DNA of 64,000 nucleotides from Piliocolobus tephrosceles (GCF_002776525.5 NC_045446.1:70900007-70964006); one strand, 5' to 3'. Shown: positions 24,326 through 36,410, counted from the stretch's first letter. Notes: generated by a model not told the origin, from the sequence alone. Translations and numbers: made by a program.

Positions 24326-25749
24326 TTTTCTTCTTATTGATCCTCACACCTAATATCTGGTACTGTTTGCCTGTTAATACATTTTGCCTCATCCTCTGTT
24401 GCTGAGAATTTCTATCATTAACTGAACTGCCTCTGGCCCTGCTGAATAGATAGCCTATGTAATATCACCTGGCCCCTGGGATTACAAAGGGAAACGTCAT
24501 ACAGTTGTTAACTGAACTGAAGCATTGAAATAAACAGGCTTGAACCTCTGCAAAATACTATTCCTTTTTTTTTTTTAAACCTTGAGCAACTAACTCAACC
24601 TCTCTAGTTTTATACCTTACGGAGTGATTATAGATATAAACAGATGTCTCATATAGAATATGAACATAGCAATGTTCAACACAAGTTATCTGTGGCTACT
24701 ATTACCATCACCACTATTACCAAACCACCACTTTGGTGCCACTTCCAATATAAGCAACAATCAGATGGTGAGCCCTAGTCTCATAGGGCTCTAGACATGT
24801 AGAACAACTACAAACACAGAAGTTCATTTATACAGGAGGAAGAAATTAAATGAGAAAAGGAATAAGGTTGGTAATAAGACCAAAAGGTAACTGTTGATCC
24901 AATTTGATAAGTGCAATTTAGCTAGACATAGGGACCTGTGGGAGAAATGTATCAAATAAACCTTAATACATTATTTTAGTCTGAAAACTAAAATGATAGA
25001 ACTTATGCTTCAGGAATATAAACGTGGCAGTAAAGAAAAAAAACGTCATGTTGAGGGAAGGCAAGGGAATAAGATGTAGACAGCAGTTGGAAGCTATTGG
25101 AGTGGGAAGGCAAGATGAAACTAGATCATTCACTAGGTGCTTGACTGTCAAGAGAGAAAGCAGGGAGATACATGTACCTGTAGAAGCGATATTGCAGAGG
25201 AAACATGACTGGTCTGAGAAAAGAATATTTGTGTCATAGAGAAAAAAAAAAGCAAACATGACCATGAGTTTTTGAGTTAAATACTAGAAAGATAGAAACA
25301 GGACAGTTAAATTGAGGAGTAATTGTGAATAGATACACTATAAATGAGGTTCCTAGGCATAAATAAAAGAACATAGACTTTGAATATTTTTTGGTAGGGT
25401 AATAAGTTGCTTAAAATATCTCAGCTTCAAGATTCCTTGGATGTCAAAAGGAACCAATGACAATTGCCTTGCCAGATAATATAGGAAACTACATTAAGAA
25501 GGAAAAAACATATTTAGGTACAGCACCTACTACAGAATTCAAAACAAAGTAGAGATACCATAAATGGTAACCGTTTCAAGCTTCATTCTTGTCATGATAA
25601 CTTCTGTGCAATTTTAATTAAAAGGGGCATCTAAATGCAAAGGTTGAGCATGCATTGTAGTAGAATGAGAGACAGGTTGGAACTAGATCTGTGGATCTTC
25701 AGTTGATGGCATAAAGCCATGATAGTTAAGGAGCCATCCACTCTCACAA
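24326..25749. other. Unrecognised sequence
   Basis: Overlapping open frames on both strands at 24963-25265 (100 and 71 codons) show no motif. The Phe-rich minus frame comes from A-rich DNA. No repeat that I can name. Confidence 0.4.
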
Positions 25750-26015
25750 GAAGGAAGTGTGGCACAGCATTCTGGAGCACAAGTTCTATAATCAAACTCC
25801 TGGATTAGAACTTCGTGTTTCCAGTTATTAACTCTGACTTTGGACAAGTTACGCAATCTCTCTACTTCTGTTTTTTAATTAGGTAAATGAAATTAGTGAC
25901 AGACTCTATAAAATATAAAATTATTGCATGTATGAAATATTATTATGAATGTAAAACATTCAGAAAATAGTGCCTGATCCTCATTAGATGTTTAATAAAT
26001 TAGTTATTATTGTCA
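25750..26015 (+). repeat. MIR SINE
   Basis: The 5' part (gcacaagttctataatcaaa), a core with gactttggacaagttacgca, and the 3' end (atagtgcctgatcctcatta, then ttattattgtcat). Confidence 0.8.
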
Positions 26016-26269
26016 TCTTAGTTGTCAAATATCTATTATAACTCTCTTTATAAGTCATTGATAGAGAAAATTTTATGAAGATGAACTTTTACTATAGTAG
26101 AGAAAGGGAAGAAAATTGCAAAGGAATGTGAAGAAACAATCTGCTAAGTGGATCCAGGATATGTCACAAAGGTCAGAGGAAGAGTGAATCTAATAAAGTA
26201 GGGAGTGAAGTTTTCTGACTAAACATTTCAGTGTAATTAAAGCCTATGATACATTGTGAGACATACATG

Positions 26270-26738
26270 ACAGGCAGAATAATGGCTCTTCAAAGATGTC
26301 CACATTCTAATCCCTAGCATCTGGAAGTATTTTACCTTACATGGTTACAGGGACTTCGTAGATATGAATTAACTAAGTATCTTGAGATGGGGAAATTATC
26401 CTGGATTATCTGGGTGGAAGCAGGGTTCTTATAAAAGAGATGTAAGAGGATTAAAGACAGGGGAGAAGATGATATGACAAGAAAAACAAAGGGAGAAAAG
26501 GTGATGTTATGTGGGGCCATGAGCCAAGAAATGCAGGCAGCCCCTAGAAACCAGAAAAGGCAAGACAATGGATTCTCCCCTAGAGTCTCCAGAAGGAATC
26601 AATCCTGCTAACTCTATTCTAACTTTGTAAGACTCATTTTGGACATCTCTTCTCCCAAGCTGTAAGACAACAAATTTATGTGTTTGAAGTCACTAAGTTT
26701 ATGATAATTTGTTACAGTAGCAACAGAAAACTAGTACA
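26270..26738 (+). mobile_element. MaLR/ERVL-type LTR
   Basis: Forward LTR: gacaggcagaataatggctc, aagatgtccacattctaatc, ttgagatggggaaattatcc, tgggtggaagcagg, ccatgagccaagaaatgcag, gattctcccctagagtctcc and tttgttacagtagcaacaga. The order matches an old MaLR-like LTR. Exact subfamily not fixed. Confidence 0.75.
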
Positions 26739-27302
26739 AAATACAAATTATGAGATCAGTAGTGATTTTAAAAGTAGTAGATTTGGAGAAGTCATGACGA
26801 CAAAAGCCAAGAGATAAAAGGTTAAGAACATAATAGTATGTGAGAGAATGGTGCAAAGGAATCATTTGGAGACAGTCTGTGACAGCTTTCTTTCTTTTGA
26901 GCACCAAGTTTAATTCATTATATAACTCTCATGTTCTACTATATGCAAAGCACTCCATTGCAAAGATGTAGGATATAATTTTGTCCTTAAGAAGTTCACA
27001 CTCCCAGGTAGAAGTGATTAAAGTGTAGTGAAACCATTCTTTTTGTCATAATAAAAAGACAAAAGAAAAACACACTAGCTCTTTCTGACTGGGGAAAGGA
27101 GAGGTTTGGAAAGACTTCACAATAGAAATATCTTACAATTTGTGACTTAAAAGTAGAAGCATCTGAGAATAAGCTCTGGAAGCAGAGTACTGGAGGCTTT
27201 ACAAACAAACGAGTTGTGAACAGCACAAGAACATTGTGGAGTTGGCGAATTACTTTGCATAAGTGTAAATTAGAGTGCATGAAGGGCAAACACTAAAATT
27301 AG
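26739..27302. other. Unrecognised; possible old dispersed repeat
   Basis: 26925-27000 (ttctactatatgcaaagcac ... aagaagttcacactc) resembles the 5' part of the unnamed repeat at 7275. The 97-codon minus frame at 26996-27289 shows no motif. Confidence 0.35.
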
Positions 27303-27865
27303 GATAACACACTGACTCTAATAGAGAATTTCCAAAGTCTATTCTTGATATATCTACTGCTCTTCATCTCTACTGCTCCCTTCCACCCCTATTTCAAGCA
27401 TCATTATCAGTCACAACACTTGTTCAGTAGAAACTAGTGCCCATCTTGTGCTAATTCCACCCTTCTATTTTATTTCCTTTTTCACTTAAACATTCCCACC
27501 TTTTTTTTTTTTTTCCTTATAGTCATTGTACTTACCATCCCTTGTACCTAGAACATCTAGGGCCCTGATGCCCACATGATTTGGCCTACTTGTCAATTAT
27601 GTAAGAGGGGTCTTCCTTGGCTACTGTATCCAAAGTAGCCTCCTCAGACACACCAAAGCTTATTTACATCTTGGCATTCATGATGATCTGAAATTATCTT
27701 GGTCATGTACTTACTAGATTGTCTATATCATCTCACTTCCAATTCCTGCTAAAATCTAAGCTTCTTGAATGTGTGTGTCCTTAACCTTGGTCACTGTTCT
27801 ATCTCTAGTGCCTGGGTTGGTGCCTGAGACATATTGTGAACTCAGAGCATATTTACTGAATGTGT
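27303..27865 (+). repeat. L2 LINE 3' portion
   Basis: Starts with a CT-rich stretch like the L2 3' end (ctcttcatctctactgctcc). It continues through gtgcctgggttggtgcctg to a tail gagcatatttactgaatg. A T run near 27501-27514 interrupts it. Confidence 0.6.
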
Positions 27866-27867
27866 TA

Positions 27868-28118
27868 CGGAGGCTCTTGAATGCCATGGAATGTGGTATA
27901 AAAGTTGCAGCTTCAAATATTGTCAGTCATTTACTATATGGATCACCTTTGGAAAGTTAATGTCCTTGAGTCATGTTTTCTTGATGTATAAAATGAAAAC
28001 TCTAATACCTACTTCGTAGGGCTCTAATGAAGATCAGTAAGGATGCAGCCAAAGCATCTAACATAGTGACTGATCCATACTAAGCACTTGATAATGTATG
28101 CTATTATTATTATTTCTG
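27868..28118 (+). repeat. MIR SINE
   Basis: Forward MIR with the core ggatcacctttggaaagtta, aaaatgaaaactctaatacc and the 3' end catactaagcacttgataat followed by tattattatta. Confidence 0.75.
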
Positions 28119-28396
28119 TTAGACAATGGGAGATATTCATAGGAGAAGGCCATGAAGTAGTTAAATTTTCAAAGATCAAAGAGTCAGTAAATGACAAGAT
28201 GAATCAAAGAGAGGTGTAGCTCAGAAAGAAAGATGATTCTGTATGTGTACTTTTGTGTGACCCTAGAAATACCTTGACCTATTACATATAATGGAAATTT
28301 CAACTAAAGAGAGGAATTAAGTTCTTATGGCTTGTTATTATTTGTAGATTTCCGATGGCCATTGTTATGAACAAGGAACAGAATTTATACCACTTG

Positions 28397-28757
28397 TCTT
28401 AGTCTCTTTTGTGCTACTATAACATAATACCTGACACTGGGTAATTTATAATAAACAGAAATTTACTTGGTTCATGATTTTGGAAGCTGGGAAGTCCAAG
28501 ATTGTAGGGAGAGCATCTGGTGAGGGCCTTGATGCTGCATCATCCCATAGTGGATTATAGAAGGTCAAGAGAGGGTGCAAAGGAACAAAAGATGGAACTC
28601 ATAGCCTCAAATCCTTTAAAATCAGCATTGATTCATTCATGAAGGTGGCATCCTTATGATATAAACACCTCCAATTAGGTCAGTTGTCAAAACACAGTTG
28701 CATTGGGATTCAGTTTTTAACATTTTTTTTAGGGGACAAATTCAAACCGTAGCACCA
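28397..28757 (-). mobile_element. MaLR-type LTR
   Basis: Reverse LTR: cttagtctcttttgtgctac, gggtaatttataataaacag, gaagctgggaagtccaagat, atctggtgagggccttgatg, cacctccaattaggtcag and aggggacaaattcaaaccgt. It is an MLT1/MST-age element with no internal region beside it. Confidence 0.8.
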
Positions 28758-29689
28758 CGATCCCTAACCAAATCTTGAAATAATATTTGTCATAATACAA
28801 GATTCTAGGGAAATAGTACATAGTGAAGTAGACTTGCCAATATAGAACAAATAAGTATAGTAGAATAAGCAGCTGCTAAAGTTGATGGTTTCTTAAATTT
28901 TTAAAGTAAATATAAAGTTAGTGAATGCCATTCCAAATAAAATTATAAATTATATCAATAATAATTTGCTTACATTTATGTAATTAAAACACTTCTATGG
29001 CATTACAAAAACTGGCGGACTGAACATAGCATAACAACAAAAGTCTCGTTTTCTTCATATTCATTTCACTCTGTGCCTGCCTGCCATGGAGAAAGTGTGG
29101 CACACAATAATATTTAAAATGAAAGCAAGACAGGTTTTCTTCAATTTAAGTAAAATTAATATATGAAAGAATATTAATTTACTAAGTTTATATATTTGAG
29201 GGGCTTCCAAAGCAAACTTTGGCTTTACTAAATGACTCACTGCCATATTTCTGTTTATTCAGAATTTGATTCTAAAACACAATGTTCAGACCTAAGGGAG
29301 TTGTTACTCTTACTTCACTTGATATTGATTGGAAACCAATTTAATGATTGTATTCAGTTTGGGGAGTCATATTTTACCTGATCCCATATATTACTAATAT
29401 CCTGAAAAGCATTCAAAGAAAGACAAAGGGCATAGTAAAAGAAATCTTGAAACTATGTGTAATAACTAAATCGAGAAACTATGGATTTTTAATATAAAGT
29501 AAGAAAAATGCAGATGTGGTGGAAGTTACTAGGTTTAGTGGGTTAAGATGGTTGGTTGGTTTGTGAGATGGCAGCAGTTTCCAAATGGTTATACTGTGAA
29601 AGGAATTATGTGTCATGCATGCAGTTCTAGAGGACAGAATTACGATGACCCACAGGGCACATATGTGGGTCAATGTATGAATAGAACTA
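28758..29689. other. Unrecognised AT-rich sequence
   Basis: No repeat or coding signal that I can name. Confidence 0.4.
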
Positions 29690-29739
29690 AAACTAAGACC
29701 AAATCCTTCTTAAAAAACTAAGACCAAATCCTTCTTAAA
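29690..29739. repeat. 25-bp tandem duplication
   Basis: AACTAAGACCAAATCCTTCT followed by a TTAAA-type end occurs twice in a row with no mismatch in the shared core. It is not part of any known repeat. Confidence 0.92.
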
Positions 29740-30119
29740 CAATGACCTCCATCTTAAATTGATGTTGAGGTGACAGTGGAATTGCTTATATCATCTACAG
29801 AGTTCTTTCAGTATATGGAGATAAGAAAAAGATGAATAGAAAAAAAAAAAAAAGATAAAGTAACTTCCATTCAGTACATATGGGGGACAGAAGTTTGTCA
29901 ACATAAATAGCAAGACAAACGTTTTGATTATAAAATCCTTTGCAAATTTCTGTGATTTCCTGGTAAGTTCCTGATAAGTTAATATTATTCATTTATACTG
30001 ATGTCATTCTCAACAAGTTGTTCAGGTAAAACTTTAATCTTGCTTTCGTTGCATCGGGTGTTTACTGCTGTCATATCTTACTTCCTGCTGTAGAAAAATT
30101 AACTGATTTTTTCTCTCTT

Positions 30120-30238
30120 ATCCACTATACTGTAAAATCTGTGTGGATTGAGGAAGTGTTTCCTTTGTCTCTGAATCTCCTATCCCAAGCACAGTGACTG
30201 CGACATAGACAATGCTTAATAGATCCTTGCTGGTTTTA
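30120..30238 (+). repeat. L2 LINE 3' tail
   Basis: tctgaatctcctatcccaag, then cacagtgactgcgacataga and caatgcttaatagatccttg. This is the L2 3' end pattern. Confidence 0.6.
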
Positions 30239-30384
30239 ATCAAATCCTCAAATTCTCCCTATGTCATTATTCAGATGCCTGAAACTACACTATGAAAATG
30301 TATGCTTCATATTTTTAGTTGCTGTCTGCAGATGTTGATACCTGAAAAACATGCAAATTCTTATGATAATTTGTAAATTTTTTC

Positions 30385-30600
30385 ATTGTAATAAGAGCCA
30401 TTGCTTATTGAATGTCAACTATGTGTCAGGTAATCTCTTTATATATTTATTACACTGAATTCCCACAAAAACAAAGTACATATTAACTGGCAGACAAGAG
30501 AAGTGGAGATGCTAAGAAGTTAAGTGACTTATCTGAAGTCACCCATCTGAAAGTGGCACCTGACCCAAGTTATTTCTGATTCCAAAAACATGAGCATTTG
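30385..30600 (-). repeat. MIR SINE
   Basis: Reverse MIR: attgaatgtcaactatgtgt, caggtaatctctttatata, gttaagtgacttatctgaag, tcacccatctgaaagtggca. Confidence 0.8.
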
Positions 30601-30745
30601 AATATAACACAATTTAAAAATGTTTTAATAATTTATTATGAAAGAATTCAAATGCACAGAAAAGTTGCGAGTATAGTATAGTGACCTCTGATATGCTTGA
30701 ATCCAGTTTCCCTGTTAACATCTCAATGCATTGGCTCCATGGTAT

Positions 30746-30800
30746 TTCCTTTTTTTCCTCCCCTTTTCTTCCCTCCCCTCCCTTCCTTTCTATACTTCTC
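30746..30800. repeat. Polypyrimidine tract
   Basis: About 55 bases almost entirely of C and T on the plus strand, with repeated TCCCTCC units. A CA stretch at 30811-30818 follows. Such tracts can adopt triplex forms; no such role is shown here. Confidence 0.8.
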
Positions 30801-30889
30801 TCTTCTTCACACACACATATATACCCATTATTAGTAGTCTTTTTCTGGACAATTTGAGTAAGGAATGAAAATCTTCTAAGAATTTCATT

Positions 30890-31195
30890 CCACCTAGAAT
30901 AAAATCTAATATCCTCATCATGGAGATGGAATAAGAATGGGAAGGTGCTCATGAAATTTTATAACAACCAGCCACAAATTACAGTTCTAATCACTTTTTC
31001 CTTTGCTAAATCTACTCTGGCCATCCTTGCTGCTCCTCCCACCTCCAGGCCTCTATATTTGTTCTGCCTGACTGTAATATTTTTCCCTAAATATCCTTGG
31101 GATTCACTTGAGCATTTTATTCAGGTTTCTTTCTTGTCCACTTTATTTAAAACAGCAATCCACTGTATTTCTTCACATTACTTTGTCACTTTCTG
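30890..31195 (+). repeat. L2 LINE fragment
   Basis: aataaaatctaatatcctca and the later ctctggccatccttgctgct and cttgagcattttattcaggt follow the L2 3' region in order. An 83-codon open frame over it is not a gene. Confidence 0.55.
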
Positions 31196-31218
31196 ACCCT
31201 AGGATATATATCTATTGA

Positions 31219-31871
31219 TTATTTTTTTATTTTACTTTAAGTTCTGGGATACATATGCAGAATGTGCAGGTTTGTTACATAGGTGTATATGTGCCATGGT
31301 GATTTGCTGCTCCTATCAACCCATCATCTAGGCTTTAAGCCCTGCATGAACTAGGTATCTATCCTAATGCTCTCTCTCCCCTTGTCCCCTACCCCCGACA
31401 GGCCCTGGTGTGTTATGTTCCCCTCCCTATGTCCATGTGTTCTCATTGTCCAACTGCCGCTTGTGAGTGAAAACATGTGGTGTTTGTTTTTCTGTTCCCG
31501 TGTTAGTTTGCTGAGGATGATGGTTTCCAGTTTCAACCACGTCCCTGCAAAGGACATGAACTCATTCTTTTTTATGGCTGCATAGTATTCCATAATGTAT
31601 ATGTGCCACATTTTCTTTTCCAGTCTATCATTGATGGACATGTGGGTTGGTTCCAAGTCTTTGCTATTGTAAATAGTGCTGCAATAAACATACATGTGCA
31701 TGTGTCTTTATAGTAGAACGATTTATAATCCTTTGGGTATATACTCAGCAAAAAGTCAGGAAACACCAGATGCTGGTGAGGCTATGGAGAAATAGGAACA
31801 CTTTTACACTGTTGGTGGGAGTGTAAATTAGATCAACCATTGTGGAAGACAGTGTGGCAATTCTTCAAGGA
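31219..31871 (-). mobile_element. L1PA/PB element with 5' inversion
   Basis: 31219-31750 is the reverse of an L1 3' end: poly-T, 3' UTR, then the ORF2 C-terminus (a minus frame containing MEYYAAIKKNE). At about 31751 the strand switches: 31752-31871 reads on the plus strand as the ORF2 segment that normally lies just upstream (gagaaataggaacactttta). This head-to-head arrangement is the product of twin priming. An Alu follows about 30 bp downstream. No clear target duplication found. Confidence 0.9.
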
Positions 31872-31902
31872 TTCTTTATTTCTTTATTTATTGAAATTTA
31901 TG

Positions 31903-32186
31903 GCTGGGTGGGGCGGCTCATGCCTGTAATCCCAGCACTTTGGGAGGCCGAGGCAGGCAGATCACGAGGTCAAGAGATCGAGACTAACCCTGTCTCTACT
32001 AAAAATATAAAAATTAGTTGGGTATGGTGGCACGTGCCTGTAGTCCCAGCTACTCAGGAGGCCGAGGCAGAAGTATCACTTGAACCCAGGAGGCAGAGCG
32101 TGCCATGAGCCGAGATTGTGCCACTGCACTCCAGCCTGGTGACAGAGTGAGGCTCCATCTCAAAAAAAAAAAAAAAAAAAAAAAAT
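31903..32186 (+). repeat. Alu element with internal deletion
   Basis: Full left start (ggctgggtggggcggctcat) and both monomers. The left monomer jumps from atcgagact to aaccctgtctct, losing about 20 bases. The A tail is about 24 bases. Confidence 0.93.
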
Positions 32187-32199
32187 CATTACGCTTAAT

Positions 32200-32475
32200 G
32201 GGGGCAAGGCATTTTCTCTATTAGATATCATTTTATTCCCAGTGCCTAGAACAGTGTCTGAGCCCTAGTTGGTGCTCAATAAATATCTGTTCAATTAAAA
32301 AAGTAATGAAGTGATACACAGATTAATTATTTCAGTGTATTGATGGCCTTATAGCCCATATTAGATTGTAAAACCTTGTAGATTATCTATGTCTTTTATC
32401 TTTTCATTATTGCAGGACTTGCTACAGTGCCTAGCGTATGAAAGGTACTGAAGAAGTAAGATGATGAATAAACAA
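32200..32475 (+). repeat. Two L2 LINE 3' tails
   Basis: 32200-32320 ends gagccctagttggtgctcaa and then taaatatctgttcaat. 32352-32475 repeats the pattern with acagtgcctagcgtatgaaa. Two tails side by side imply two insertions. Confidence 0.6.
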
Positions 32476-33004
32476 ATGAGTAAGAACAAAATAGGAGCTT
32501 AGACAGTCCTACAGCTCTAAGTTACTGACTCTCATTCCAGTGCTCTTCCTGGTAGCTGGCACGATTTTCTTTCCTGTGTAATTATGTACCTTCGTTTTCC
32601 TAAAGCTAGCCAAAATTTATTTGCAAAATCAATTTGCTACTGAAATAATAAGTCAAACTTTTCTTTTCTGCAAGCCTACCACATTTCATCTACGTAGGCT
32701 AAAAAAAGTTTTGGTTTGAAAACAGTAATAGTACCTTGAAACACTTATAAAGACTAAATAGTACCTTCATTTTAGTATTTAATAAGGAACAAAAATAAAT
32801 ATTAAATATTAAATAAGTATTATTAATAAAAATTAATAAGTATTAAATAAGCAACAAAAATAACCTCTGCAGCATTTGTTTTACAGTGATGACAATGAGG
32901 AATAATATCCAAATACCTGTGAGATCTGATACCACTAACATGTTAGTTTGTTGCCAGTGAGTATTTAAAATGTCATACAAGGGAGAGAGGATAATCACAG
33001 GGCA
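32476..33004. other. Unrecognised; A+T-rich patch at 32770-32860
   Basis: The patch is made of repeated aataagtattaaata-like words, a local low-complexity expansion. The rest has no named feature. Confidence 0.5.
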
Positions 33005-33320
33005 CCTAGAAATCAATTTGGGATTCTTGATCTGATGCTTTTTTTACTCTTGGGCAAATCGTCTTGATGTCTTTCTGTCTGGTACCGCAAATGCTTCCTC
33101 TCCTTCTACCTGGCCTATATTCAAGTCTCAGTCATATCTCTTCTTTTGGGACACAGGACGAGATTTTCTCCGGTCTTCTGTTTCCCCATTTCTAAAATAA
33201 TAACGTATTACCACTTCAGAAGTTCCTAATGAGGACAAAATGAGAGGTCATATGCCAAGTGTATCAAGCACACAGTAAGTATTGTATTATGGCTGTTTCT
33301 GTTCCCTCTTCTCCTCTAGG
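33005..33320 (+). repeat. Probable MIR interrupted by other sequence
   Basis: Core-like ctcttgggcaaatcgtcttg at 33047-33066 and later ctgtttccccatttctaaaa at 33179-33198 fit MIR order, but about 110 bp of unlike sequence separates them. Confidence 0.45.
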
Positions 33321-33469
33321 ACACAGTAGAATGAAAGCAGTAGTATTGAAAGCCACTGGAAATAATGTTTAAATAAAAAGTGGCCTGGTTTTCAGCTGTA
33401 ATACTCTCAAGAATTCTCATCCTCTATGTAAAATAGATAACAAAATGATAAGAGTATCAGAATAACCAA

Positions 33470-34205
33470 CTCCAACTTTTTCCAATGCACCCCGAACCTG
33501 CCCCCTTCTTACTCCTTATATTACCTATCCAGTTAGTAAGACCACGAGTTGCTTAAACTAGAAATCTAAGAGGCATTTGACTTCTGAGCCTTCTTCATCA
33601 ATGAGATTGTTAGTTACCAAATTCTGTCTATTTTACCCCAGAAATGTCTCCGTAATTCATCTCCCTTCCTAAGCCCACACTGCTCCTTCCTCAGTTGAAC
33701 AAGTCAGCATGCTTACTTACCAGCTTGGCCTTTCTCCTTCTAACCTTAACTCCTCCAATTCATTTGTATCAACTGTAAATGCTTTTCAAGATCTGATTGT
33801 GTTTTTGCCTGTAGTAATGGATTCTTGCTGAATAGTGGATAAATTTTAAAATAAAATAAAATGCAAACTTTTAACTTATACTTTTCAATTCTTAAAGATC
33901 TGGTCTTAACCTGTGTATGTGGTCCTGTTTTCCACCGCCCCTCTCTATGTTCCATGTACCATATTCCAATTACAACTGATTTCTCTGAACCCACTGCACG
34001 CCCTCACATGCCCTTCACCTCTGTCTTTACATCTTACTTCCTGACTGATCAGTCTCAAGTAGCATTTCAGACATTATCACATCACTCTATTTCCTTCATC
34101 TCACATATCTCTAACTGATGTTTTCCTATTTGTTTGACTTATCCCCTTCTGCCATAGTATAAACCCCATAAGAGCCATGATCTTTTCTTGTTCGATTATT
34201 GAATC
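33470..34205 (+). repeat. L2 LINE 3' region, fragmented
   Basis: CT-rich L2-like pieces: atgcaccccgaacctgcccc, ctaagcccacactgctcctt, cgcccctctctatgttccat, ccctcacatgcccttcacct, and a tail near tgaatcctagtgtaat. The overlapping 85-codon frame has no independent support. Confidence 0.5.
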
Positions 34206-34210
34206 CTAGT

Positions 34211-35010
34211 GTAATATTATGAAATATATATTTGACTTTCATCCCCCATTTTCTGGCACACAGCTCCTAAAACGCTTGAAATCTCCTGAATGATAAGTGT
34301 CCTTTATATGCTAATGAGATGACTTTTGGCTGGCAGTCTCTAGACAGCCTCAGGATAGGAGCTGGCAACCAGAAATACCAAGGCATGATTAGAGAGTTGG
34401 GTTGTTCAACACAATCCCCCACCTTCCAGGAGCAGAGAGGGCCTGAAGGTTGAGTTAGATCACCAATGGCCCATAATTTAAGCAATCTCGTCTATGTAAG
34501 GAAACCTCCATAAAAACATACCACGACAGAGCTTCTGGATTTCTGAACCTGTAGAGGTGCCTGGACTGTGGCATGCCCAGAGAGGGCATGAAAGTTCCTC
34601 GTCCCTTCCCACATGTCTTACTCTATGCATCTCTTCTATCTGGTAGTTCATCTGCATCCTTGGTAACACTCTTTATAACAAGTGGGTAAACATAAGGGTT
34701 TTCCTGAGTTCTGGGGGGCCTCTCTAGCAAGTTAATTGAATTATGGGAACCCTTGATTTATAGCCAGTTGGTCAAAGAATAGGTGACAACCAACTATTTG
34801 CAATTAGCATCTGAAGTGGGTTTCAGTCTTATGGAACTGCACCTTCAACCTGTGAGATCTGGTGCTATCTCAGTAGACAGTGTCAGAATTTAATTGAACT
34901 AGAGGACATCCAGTTAGTATCCGCTGGAAAATTGCTCAGTGTGTGGGAAACACAGACACATACAGACACACACACACACCATACATATCTGGTGTCAGAA
35001 GTGTTGTATA
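34211..35010 (+). mobile_element. Probable ERVL-class solo LTR, about 760-800 bp
   Basis: A long block typical of an LTR: tgaaatatatatttgacttt near the start, atatgctaatgagatgactt, aacctccataaaaacatacc, ggtgcctggactgtggcatg, gtgagatctggtgctatctc, and tggtgtcagaagtgttgt near the 3' side. I recall this order from an ERVL-class LTR but cannot fix the family. No internal genes adjoin. A CA patch sits at 34958-34980. Confidence 0.6.
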
Positions 35011-35015
35011 GAGTG

Positions 35016-35020
<5 letters not shown>

Positions 35021-35047
<27 letters not shown>
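35021..35047. repeat. 27-base A run
   Basis: A homopolymer directly after the LTR-like block, with no Alu or L1 body attached. Confidence 0.9.
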
Positions 35048-35224
35048 GGCTTTATGTCCTATTTTTAGGCCAGCTGTCTACAAAATTACTGGAAAATAAA
35101 ATGCTTTGAATTGTGTGTGTAACAAATGACTGAAGAACAGCCCCTCTGGCTAACTACCTTTATTTCCTCATATTGGTCAACTAATATCCATATTTTATTT
35201 CTCACTGTAATTGACTATGGAAGG

Positions 35225-35555
35225 GTATGACAGAGATTACTGGTGCTCACCAACATTCATGTCCTTTTCTTCTTGGACATATAGCTAGACTAATATTTCC
35301 CAGCCCCCTTCACAGTTAGAATGCTCATGTGACAATATGTGACTGGAGAACAATCATGAGGATCTGTGTAGGGTGGAACCACAAGATAAAAGAAGTCTGG
35401 GCCCCTGAATGACTGATGAGGGTAAAGCCTCTATTCCCTATCCAGCACTCATGTTAGACTGTGATTTGAGTGGGAAACTTTTATTTCATTAAGTTGTTGA
35501 GGTTGAGGAGTTATTTGTAATAGCAGTTAGCCTATCCTGACTAACACAAATAGTT
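35225..35555 (+). mobile_element. Old LTR-like element, family unknown
   Basis: Matches in order an LTR-type repeat that I recall only in outline: ttcttcttggacatatagct, tatttcccagcccccttcac, aaagaagtctgggcccctga, atgactgatgagggtaaagc, gttagcctatcctgactaac. Subfamily and ends uncertain. Confidence 0.5.
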
Positions 35556-35569
35556 TCGTGAAAGCACAT

Positions 35570-35705
35570 GACACCCCTTACCCCTTCCCCACCAAACTAT
35601 GAGCTGCTAAGGGCAAGGGTCATGGCTGATTCAAATTTTGCATCCTCAATTTCTAGTGTAATCCCTGATACATATGGTGTGCCATGAATTAATTATTGAT
35701 TTCAG
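35570..35705 (+). repeat. L2 LINE 3' tail
   Basis: aactatgagctgctaagggc, then caagggtcatggctgattca and atccctgatacatatggtgt, then a gaattaattatt tail. Confidence 0.6.
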
Positions 35706-35824
35706 TGATATACTTTTCCAAATTCTAAGGTATCATTTACTCTCAAATGACACCAAAGATCCTCTATCCGCTAAACAGTTTTTTCTTAACCAAACTGAAA
35801 TAAAAAGGAGATTTCTAGTATCTG

Positions 35825-36055
35825 TGTGATGTAATGGAAAAAAAATGACAGCATGGAGACCAGATAGTCCCAGTCTTAAAGGCTGGCTCTAGGACTTTAC
35901 CGGTCATTTTGAGCAAGTAATTTTACCTCTGTGAATCTCAATTTCTTCTTCTGTACATGGGGATAGTAATTATTATGAAGACTAGAAATAACATACGGAA
36001 ATCATATACAAGTGTCTGAGAAGCATGCTTATCACAAATGGTATGGATAATTAAT
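35825..36055 (+). repeat. MIR SINE
   Basis: gatgtaatggaaaaaaaatg near the 5' side, the core ttttgagcaagtaattttac, then ctcaatttcttcttctgtac and the 3' end gtgtctgagaagcatgctta. Confidence 0.7.
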
Positions 36056-36065
36056 ATTTTCATAA

Positions 36066-36410
36066 TTACAAGGCAAAAGTCTATATTTCTCCACAGAAAT
36101 TGTGGAACAAAGTGTGGCAGCCTTCTTTAGTAGAATACTTGAGAAGGTAGTTAGTACTGATAACATTTCTTGCATAGGAGGGAAGCATTGGCCATGGTCT
36201 AATGCTTGTGAGGACTTGGGTGCCATATGCCTTGATTGAAGGAACCTGACAGTGCTCAAAATCATTGCAGACACCCAAGGGCTTTGCCAAGAGCTTAGAC
36301 CATTTGCAAGCAGCAGAGACTGATCCAGCTACTGAGAATAAAACAGACAGCAAACCAGAGACTTGAGAATCATAAGAACTAAGAAGTAACAGCAGCAATT
36401 CCCTAGTCAT
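36066..36410. other. Unassigned region open in two directions
   Basis: The minus strand has an open frame of 109 codons (36081-36410). The plus strand is open from 36066 to 36320 except for one TGA at 36237-36239. I recognise neither protein. The block has mRNA-like composition, so an old processed pseudogene or unlisted LTR is possible. There is no splice or promoter evidence for a gene. Confidence 0.35.

Noticed and set aside
31351..31701. 116-codon minus-strand open frame
   Set aside because: It covers the L1 ORF2 C-terminus and the reverse of the 3' UTR in the inverted L1; it is not an independent gene.
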